Below, one piece after another: positions 56,439-64,000 of a stretch of 64,000 nucleotides of DNA; position 1 is the stretch's first letter, and the number at the start of each line of letters is the position of its first letter. The position numbers were made by a program, and so were the translations under genes. A model generated the notes under the pieces. The model ran no database searches. It saw nothing but the letters and a program-made list of their open reading frames with translations, and was not told the origin of the DNA. Origin of the DNA: Dentipellis sp. KUC8613 (lineage: Eukaryota > Basidiomycota > Agaricomycetes > Russulales > Hericiaceae); assembly GCA_002286715.1 (NCBI GenBank), contig NSJX01000040.1, forward strand, positions 177,194-241,193. The letters run 5' to 3'.

Positions 56439-58117
56439 ATGCCGCCTCCGCCGCCCCGTCAGCACATGTGTCCGGAAACTGCTCAGTCCGAGCGCGAAAT
56501 GACGCGCTTGCAACGTGGTCTAGTGGATAATTGCTTCGAGGAGGGGCACTACGAGTCTGGCATCGCCGTTCTAGAGCAACTGCGTGATCCCAAGCACATG
56601 CCATCGCAGTAAGTAGTTGTTCCGGCCTCATATCTCTCGCTCTCACACCTTCATAGATCACACATCCGTCAATTGCTTTATATTGCTCTGTATCCCTCTG
56701 CCAACGGGAAAGGCAAGGAAAAGGCAGCCGGCCCTATCGGCATGCCTGCCAAAGGGACGCCGTCGAAGCACATCACATCCGCCGTTACGCCCTCCGTGGA
56801 CGCCATCTCTGCAGCCCGACGTTGCCTAATGGCGTTTGCGTCGACGAACTCGCCGGGCGCGCTGTTGCGTGCATTGCCTTCATACGGCGACCCCGGGCAG
56901 AAGGGCGCTGATCCTGCCCAATTTGAGGACGACGCCGAAGAAGACTCCAGTCTGGCTCGAGAATCCTCGCGTCTAAAGCGCTGCAAAGATTGCTGGCAGA
57001 TGCTCAAAGAAGGTTTTCTTCGCCCACAGACCGACGGAATGGGACTTATCCCAGGCAGTCCGAGCAAGCGGCGCCGAATGGATGCGCCCGTATACCATCA
57101 TTCTCACAACAATGATTTGTCTGCAGCCGTTGTGGGGACTAATGCTTGGCCTGTCCTAGAATGGCTGTTGTATCTCTTCGAAGCCGACGAGCGCAAGATG
57201 CTGGACGACGGTCACCGTAAGCATCCTATCCCGTGTTTGGAAACAACTCAGTCCTGATGATACATTGCACAGCGAGATACTCCCCGCTATTGTTATCGCA
57301 CATATCTCCGCCCAGGAGCGAAGCAGGGGCCAAATGGGCCGCTGATGCCCCCCTTGATGTTGCGTTCTACTGTCTCCAACAGGAGACCCCCCAAAAACGG
57401 CACCTAGGAGCGCGTCTCCTGACGCTGGTCTGTCTTTGGGTTTCTTCTCCATCTCCTCATAGACTTAACTTGTTCTAGATGATCAATCTCACGGCAACAA
57501 CCTTGCTGGACCTGCCGCTCTTCCTCAACCTTGTTCTCACTGATTTCATGTCCCGAAATTGCCATCTCGACGACATCTTCTCGCAGCTTCCGACGAACTC
57601 CACTGTTTTGAAATTCAAACTCGCGCTGTGCCAAAGATACCTCTCGGATTCTTCCTCGACAAGACCGCCGGCGAGCACCCGCGTGCGCCCTCGCGCCCAG
57701 CCGCGCCCAATACCCAGTCGCGCTCGCAAATCGCAGGCGGACCAGGCCAATGAATCAACTTCGAATGCAAGTGCAAATGAAGCCCCACGGCCTTCCACGG
57801 TGTCCATTCTTAGTACTCGCCCCTTGCCAGCTGCTTCGGAAATTCTGAACCTGGTCACATCTGCTTCTGCCGAGTCTCTGCCGCTCGCTGACGAGGCTAG
57901 GTTCGAGCTGGTCGCGACCTACGGGGTGCTGCAGCATCAAGCTTCGCAAGAAGACAGGAGCGCAGATTGGTCGGCCATGGTGCAGGATGGGCGGCTAGCG
58001 CGGGCGATCGAAGACGCGTTCGCACACGAACATCAGCGTGAAGGCAACGAGTGCGCGGGCGGCCGGAGTACGCAGGAGATGAAGGACACATTGCTCGCGA
58101 TGATGTCCATTTGGTGA
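56439..58117 (+). CDS. Unknown basidiomycete protein (helical repeat-like)
   Basis: Four exons joined at CA|A, C|CG and CTG|ATG keep an open frame and give a protein of roughly 460 residues. It starts MPPPPPRQHMCPE and has helical stretches: LQRGLVDNCFEEGHYESG with AVLEQLRDP, then SHIRQLLYIALYP, RCKDCWQMLKEGFLRP, WPVLEWLLYLFEADERKML and RYSPLLLSHISP. The C-terminal half has LDLPLFLNLVLTDFMSRNCHL and an RRP-rich linker. The pattern suggests an alpha-helical scaffold. It may belong to a conserved mushroom gene, since exon-boundary frames hold over 1.7 kb, but I recognise no family and no catalytic motif. A nuclear role is possible from KRRRMD. The function is unknown. Confidence 0.72.
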
Positions 58118-59344
58118 ACTGCTCCCCACAACTCCGATACCATCCCGTCACCATGTCAGCGTCAGAGTCCCGTGGCCTGGATGAATGCGCGCGCGTGTAT
58201 GTAGTACGAGTTCGTGTCATCTCCATCAGTGCGCACGCGCACGCTTATTGTGTTTTGCAGTCTGCAGTCCGCAGAGACTTGTCACCGGAGTGCCGCGCTG
58301 CAGCTGAAGAAGGCGCAAGTCTTTGCAGACGTGCACGTCGACGTCGATAATGGCGGCAGGGCGTGGAGCATCTGTCAGTCACGATCTAGGCACTTGCTGT
58401 CTGGGCCACGTGTGCGCATTGGCGCCACTGAGGATACGCTACTTACGCCCTTGAGCTATCCGTTTGAGTTTGTCGTTCAATCGTGTCTGACAGCGCGGAA
58501 ATACGTAGACGAGGAACAATCATCTGTTACAACGGCAGCAATAGTACTAAATCCTGCATGAAGGCCTTATATGTCTAGCAGGTACGGCCGTGTTCTCGAC
58601 TCTCAGCTTCATTTATTGCAATTGCTGGACCGGCGGGAGCGGGGCTGGTATTAAATAATGAGTTGGAAATACATATGAGTTGCAGTTGGAGATACTTGCG
58701 TTATGGTCGGGGCGCGGGCCTCGGGACCCATGGCCAGTGCATGCAGGGCCCGAGATAGCAGATTGCATTTGGCATTTTTGGGCACTCTCTGGCGACCGCG
58801 CGCGTGCTCGGGTCCTAGATCATGAAAACAAGAAGGATCAAATCAATCCGCAATAGCATTGCGCTGCGGGCCGGGGTGCGCAAGACATTTGAGCGGATCT
58901 CTGTCAATCAGCACGGACATCGATAATCGGCTCTGCAGAGATGCCAGGCGTGGTGCGCACGCCATCGTGAGGGCGCGATGTCAGAAGTCAAGCTCGCGAT
59001 TCCCGCTGTTTATTGTAGAAAGACATGATGAACATGGACGAAACAGGAAGCCAGGATCATGAAGACAGTTGTCGAGATAGAAGTGCGACAAGTGATAGAA
59101 CAGCAGAGGGCCCAGCGCGAGAAGAATAGGCTAGAGTGGGTGACAGCGGGGGCACTTGCGCTCGAGAGTCTGTACTGTATGTTTGAGTTGGCATACTGAT
59201 GATGATCTGAATCCTGAGTCGGGATACTCGGATGTGTTTGTCGGAATTGGGAGCCGAGCATCGCGTCAAACTCACGGCGTCGTGGCGGAAATCCAAGTGA
59301 AGGGCGGAAATAGACCGCTCGGAATGCCCGTCCGCCCCTGGGGT
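58118..59344. other. Intergenic between convergent genes; no gene seen
   Basis: About 1.2 kb between the unknown gene and the 3' end of DNA ligase I. Open frames here are shorter than 120 codons and lack protein character. Confidence 0.5.
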
Positions 59345-62300
59345 TCAATCAAGCCCCCCGTCGTCGCCAGAACTCTCTTCTGCGATTTCGGAAGACAGAT
59401 CGACGTCCACAAGCTGGCCGTCGTCAGCCCCCGCTTGATCTCGGCCCTTCCCTTGCTGGTCGCGATAGATGCCTGCTAAAAATTCTGGCGTGCTCGCCTG
59501 CTCGACGGATTTGTCTTCCCGCGTCTTGATAAACCTCGGAAAACGGAGACTGAGGCCTCTGTCGTCCGACACCAAGCCTTTGGCCGCCACGGAGACAGGA
59601 CTAATTGTGATGCTGAGCAGGGCCGTCAGCGGCGGCTTTGAAACCCAAAATCTGCCGAATGCTTACTCTGCACCGCGAATCTCCCAGACTTCGTGGGGTC
59701 GGAAGTAAACGCTCGGCCTATAGCCTTCCATCCGAGGAGCATCGGCTTCTGGACGGCATCGCGAAATTTTTATTCTCAACTCACCTCCGGTTTCGACCTC
59801 TCCCCATAAGGGCTGTTTTGAACAGTTCTCGGTATCCTCCGCGTAGCGTTCCTTCATCGCCTGAAACACGTCCATAACAGATACGGAACATGAGCACGCC
59901 TAATCGGATTAGGCTCTACCAATGGCAAACCTTATAGAACACATCTGAAAAGCCTGGAAAAAGCCACGTCCAGGATGGGTGTCGGACTCTGAGCGTAAAG
60001 TTTACCGCAGACATACCTGACATGCACTTGCACATGGCAACCAGCGTGCCAGTCTCCGGGTCGCGCAGCGCGAGCAGTACGGGGCTCCACCACTGGGCTT
60101 TGCGGCCGTTCCCGTGCCACGCGCCGACCGGCACGAGATCCAAACTGTCGCCGAGGCCCAAAACGTAGTCTTTCTTGAGCTTGAGCCACGCCGACGTCCT
60201 CTTATCTGTCAGCAGTGTCAAAAATCAGAAGTCACGAATGCCTCAAGGGGAATAAACAGCACGCACCCGGCTCGTACGTCGCAGGCAGCGGTTTTCTTCG
60301 CGACTTCCCCTTGGCACTGGCGCCTTCGACGACTTCCCCATGGTCCAGAAGCTACGCCGTCGAGTACGCGGCCGGTGTGATCGGTTCTGATCAAAGACCA
60401 TTATTCTTCAGCAAAGTCCGAAAATCAGCTCACCTTGATCATCAAACCTTCGCAACGACTGTCCACCGCCCGCAGCCAGAATTCCTCCACCGTCTCCTTC
60501 CCTTCCTCGCTCCCGCAGCTCTCCACATGTTGCAGCCTCGCGGCGCCAAGGTCGGCCGGGGTGAGTGCGGGAAATTGGTCGTGCAGAATTGCGCGCCGCT
60601 TTCGGAAGGGTTCTTCCAGCAGTATCTGGCATGGCCTAAATGAAATCGATTGTTCTCCGATTTGGAACGCATCTTACCTGGTCGTTGAGGTACATGAGGT
60701 CAAATGCAAATACACAAACAGAAACCTTAATTTCATGGAGCTTCACGTCCTTTCTGGGTCGGTTGGACAGCTCTTGAAATGTCTTGAGACTGCCATCATT
60801 CGGGTCTATAGCTACTATCTCGGCATCCAGAATAAACGACGTGGTTTCTGCGGAGAGAATGTGTTGGGCCAGAGATACGATATCCGGGTACTGCCATAAG
60901 GGGTCAGTGATGGTCCGTCATAATGAAGCTATAGTATACTTTGTCTGTCATGTCCTCCAGATGCCTGGAAAATATCTTAACGTAAGTCTTCCCCGCTTCA
61001 TTTGTCCAGGCATGAATTTGCGCCCGCTGGCCATCATACTTGAATTCAGCCACAAATGGCTGCTCGTCGAGACGCTCATAAACCTCTTCCAAAGACCGCA
61101 TCGGAGACCCAAGTGTCGGATGCAGAGGGATGCCTGCATACGCCCGTCAGAAAACATACCACCGGTACCCCAGAAGATCGCACATACCAACTGTCAACGG
61201 CACACGGTCGGCAAGGCCATCCAGCCCGGCGTCAAGGATGGCTTGGGCGATGTGGTCATAATTGGGATGCTGCACGAAGACCTTCCTAATCAGGGCCTCA
61301 GCGCGGCCGAACTTGGCCAGTAACTCCTCCTGGGCGGGCGTATGCGCATTCTTCGTCGACGCCGTAGGAACAGCGTCAATTTGCGCGACCAATTCAGCTG
61401 ACGCGTGATACGGCGAGTCATCAGGTATGGAAATGCGAAGATTGGACGGAGATGTCAGAACCAGGGCTCGCGATAGAGCCGTCAGGATTGATGTTCTCAC
61501 AGCCCCCACGCGGATGTGCTGTGACAGGGTTCGGACTAGGAAGCGGATCTCCTCGCCTTTTGCTGCCACCAGCAGCTTCTCGACGATGGCCTGCTTCTGC
61601 TTCACCGCGCCCTGGCCTTTTGAGCGAGCGATCTTCAGCAAGGCGTCGTAGACAGCGGGCACAAGGAGCGGCGGATGCGGAATTAGCGTGCGGACCGTAG
61701 ACTTGGCTTCGAAAGCGACATCGCCAGGATCGCCAGTACGTGTGTACAGTCGTTTCAACGCGGCGGACGTGAGGCCAGACACATGCATAATCGCCTTTGA
61801 GATGATGGAAGGGCCTAGCCCAAGCTCAAGCGGGGAGTACGGCGGAGACAAGGAGTTGGACAGGAGATACAGCGACGGCAGCATGGACGATGGATGGTAC
61901 CGGATAATAGTGCGGAAGGTATTTGTGAGAGCATTGATAATAGCGATTCTCGAGCGGGTATCTGATAGTGTTGAGAGGGTATGTGCCAGGAAGGAGTACG
62001 GTATGGGAGTATTTGAGGTCCAAGGAAATGCGTCGAGGTCATAGGCAGCAGGATCGATGGAGACCGACGGATACTTGGGTGGATCAGAGCCCACAGAAGC
62101 GGAAGGAACAGCCTCGGTGTGAGTGACACATTTTTCAACGACTACGGTGACATCCGCGGGCTGTGGCGAATCGACGGGTTCATCCAGCAGATCAACGTCA
62201 ATGACTTCTGGCTCTGCAGCAACGGATTCTCTTTTCGAGACATTTACACTGATTGAGGGCCCGGGAAGGACATCATCGTCTGACAGCACGATAGGCTCAG

Positions 62301-62445
62301 CAGGCTGTGCACGCTTGCGTTTCTTTGTCGAGGCGGTTGCAGAAGATTTCGCAGACTTTGAGAAAAAGGTGTCGAGGCTAGACTGGTCGTGGTCGAGCCT
62401 TGGCCTTTTGTGCTTTCGCGGGGTGGAGGTGCGGGAGAGAGACAT
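59345..62445 (-). CDS. CDC9: DNA ligase I (Cdc9)
   Basis: The first exon (61188-62445) starts [18 protein letters not shown] and carries a canonical PCNA-binding PIP box (QSSLDTFF) and the basic patch KKRKRAQ (nuclear signal). The DNA-binding domain follows ([51 protein letters not shown]). The adenylation domain includes the active-site motif [12 protein letters not shown] with its AMP-accepting Lys, then [30 protein letters not shown] and WLKLKKDYV. The OB domain and [16 protein letters not shown] come last, with the [13 protein letters not shown] block near the C-terminus. It seals Okazaki fragments and repair nicks. About seven introns are present. The N-terminal PIP and motif order distinguish it from ligase IV. 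Confidence 0.95.
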
Positions 62446-64000
62446 GCGTGGTGGCGTTGAACCGGCGCCAAACGGGCGTTCGCGGGGGGATCTCGATTGG
62501 CTGGAGGTGGTGCGCCTTCATTGACCTCGACTTTCTTTCTTACTTACTTATCGATCCCTTCCCTTCCCTTCTTCTGCCCACACGCTCGGCGGACAAGCCC
62601 TTCTGTGCCTCACAAGGAAACTCTGGTCGTTCATCCTTCTTCGTTCGTTTGCGGCTCCTCTGTTCTCCCACCCGCCGTTCAATCTTCTCCTACGCGATGT
62701 CGCCACGTTCCTCGCCATCCCTTGCCTGCGGCGGACCGCCCCACCCAGGCCGTGCCTTAATTATTAGACATCCTTTCATTCTCATTCTCCCGCCTGTTCC
62801 GTCCCCCGGCCCATCGGGCTGCACGAGGCTACATGTCGCGGGAAGAAATTTGCGAAACAAGTTCGACAGTTTCAACCTTGACGCCGCAATAGGCACAGCG
62901 CTTTCGCCCAAGGACGACACAACGCACGGACAGCTCTGTAGGCCACGATATGACGAGCAAATGGGCTTGACGTCGTCAACTTTTACTATACATGTTGTCA
63001 AGTCCGTCCGTCCCGTCCTCGTTTCACCTGGACAAGTATTCGTTCCGGACTTATCCAACACCGGCCATGGCGACAACCCTGACATCCTGACATGCTCCAT
63101 GTCACTGCTGAAAAGATTTCTTCAAACTCAGGTTCCTGGGTGGATTCTCATTGACACAACACAGACGCAAACGCCCTGCGATTTGAAGGTCCTGATCTCA
63201 TCAATCTCCAGCTGGTCATTTTAGCTCGTGTTGCCGCCACCAAGCCGAGGTGTTTACGGGCCCGGGACGACCCGTGCAAGGACAAAGCGCATTTGCCAAG
63301 TTAAGCGTCGCTCTGATATCCCAAAAGTGGTCGTACGCCCCATTCGCCATTGATGAAGCGAACGGGCCTGGTGCCGGTGAGTCGTCGTCTGTCAGTTGCA
63401 CGATCTGCGCAGAACAGGTATCTTTTCCGGTGCACTCTGTTCTGATCGCACGGTCCGCTCTTGCTAAAAAATAAGGCTATGTTGGGCGCTGCGCGATATA
63501 CGAAGCCCCCTTCGGAAGTAAATTGAAATGGGGCGCGGGGCACTTTATCGTGGACATGGATGGATGGGCAAGATAGCGGGGTAACCGCTGCGAGCGGACC
63601 TGACCTCATAAAACGACCTTCACCTATCCGCCGGTCTCGCTACTAATGGGTTCCGATAGCTGCTGGTGCGCGTTCCGTCGACAATGCAGCAGGAATACAA
63701 TTATAGTGGGATATTACAGGTACCACATCACCGAGTTTTCATATTCGACGCTTACCGGTTCTCAATTCCGCTGGGTTTCCAGGAGTCCGAGCCCCGTGTT
63801 CCAGGGAAACAGCACGAGGCAGGGTCCTAGGAGCACAGTACTAGTTCCGAGGGGATATTCGCACCCTCCCAGCAGGGTTCCTTGTTGGGATCCTCGGAAA
63901 GTTTCATCTGCGTTTGGCGCGGCAGGCAGCCGGGTACTAGAACCTCGCGACACAAAGGCCGGCGCAGGCTCGAGTGTCGCACGAGCGGACAATCTGGTCG
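62446..64000. other. Right end: ligase promoter and unannotated DNA
   Basis: The first ~60 bp is the ligase leader, with a TTTGGCGC site (minus strand, 62465-62472). The rest has an open frame (62695-63224, +) of about 176 codons starting MSPRSSPSLACGG, without family resemblance or intron support. Nothing else is recognised, and sequence composition is mixed. Confidence 0.4.

Noticed and set aside
56510..56545. tRNA-like start TGGTCTAGTGGATAATTG
   Set aside because: It resembles a tRNA D-arm, but no acceptor, anticodon or T-arm follows, and the bases code for the GLVDNCFEEG helix of a spliced gene.
62695..63224. 176-codon open frame as a gene
   Set aside because: Low-complexity start, no family resemblance, no introns in an intron-rich genome, and a poor downstream context. 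Left as unannotated DNA.

Overview
The window is nuclear DNA of a filamentous basidiomycete, most likely an Agaricomycete. It is GC-rich, with short introns of about 50-75 bp in nearly every gene. It carries lineage markers such as a FunK1-type kinase, MYND-finger proteins and a serpentine-like fungal membrane protein, next to ordinary eukaryotic housekeeping genes. I rebuilt gene models by hand from splice sites, reading-frame continuity and remembered family motifs. No database search was possible.

Layout, left to right: the 5' end of a membrane protein gene (<1-409, -); a tandem pair of MYND zinc-finger genes (1017-1886 and 2213-3045, both -); Gyp1-type RabGAP (3351-5383, +); Nup2-type nucleoporin (5645-7953, -); Mga2/Spt23-type membrane-tethered transcription factor (8310-12265, +); a 2 kb repeat-bearing gap; a Rec114-like meiotic gene (14297-15831, -); a small single-pass membrane protein (16150-16822, +); dihydroxy-acid dehydratase (17107-20231, -); tRNA-Ser Um44 methyltransferase Trm44 (21089-22999, +); peroxisomal import receptor Pex5 (23182-25625, -). 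Next comes a rearranged accessory stretch (about 25.6-32.9 kb) with a FunK1 kinase gene, a broken FunK1 copy, ETF-alpha, copied gene fragments and a perfect 55-bp inverted repeat. Then an MFS transporter (32955-35925, -); a CANIN/Nse6-like gene (36772-40649, +); PIG-U/Gab1 (41344-43063, +); an alpha/beta hydrolase (43385-45312, -); ribosomal protein eS8 (46139-47122, +); Suv4-20-type histone methyltransferase Set9 (47502-51949, +); a two-finger C2H2 protein (53299-54370, -); BolA-like protein (55654-56205, -); an unrecognised conserved-looking gene (56439-58117, +); DNA ligase I (59345-62445, -).

These are mostly independent core genes, not one pathway, although several share themes. Genome maintenance is represented by the Rec114-like protein, the Nse6-like protein, DNA ligase I and Set9. 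Mitochondrial, peroxisomal and lipid metabolism is represented by ETF-alpha, Pex5, the Mga2-type fatty-acid desaturase regulator, BolA and Ilv3. Many neighbours are divergent or convergent pairs with short shared promoters or terminators.

The most unusual part is 25.6-34.6 kb. Pieces of the local genes (Pex5 promoter and first codons, an MFS exon-intron-exon piece, the FunK1 catalytic core) recur as decayed copies in new places and orientations. A perfect inverted repeat brackets ETF-alpha and the FunK1 relic. This looks like a scar of local duplication and rearrangement around a FunK1 gene, not a classical transposon.
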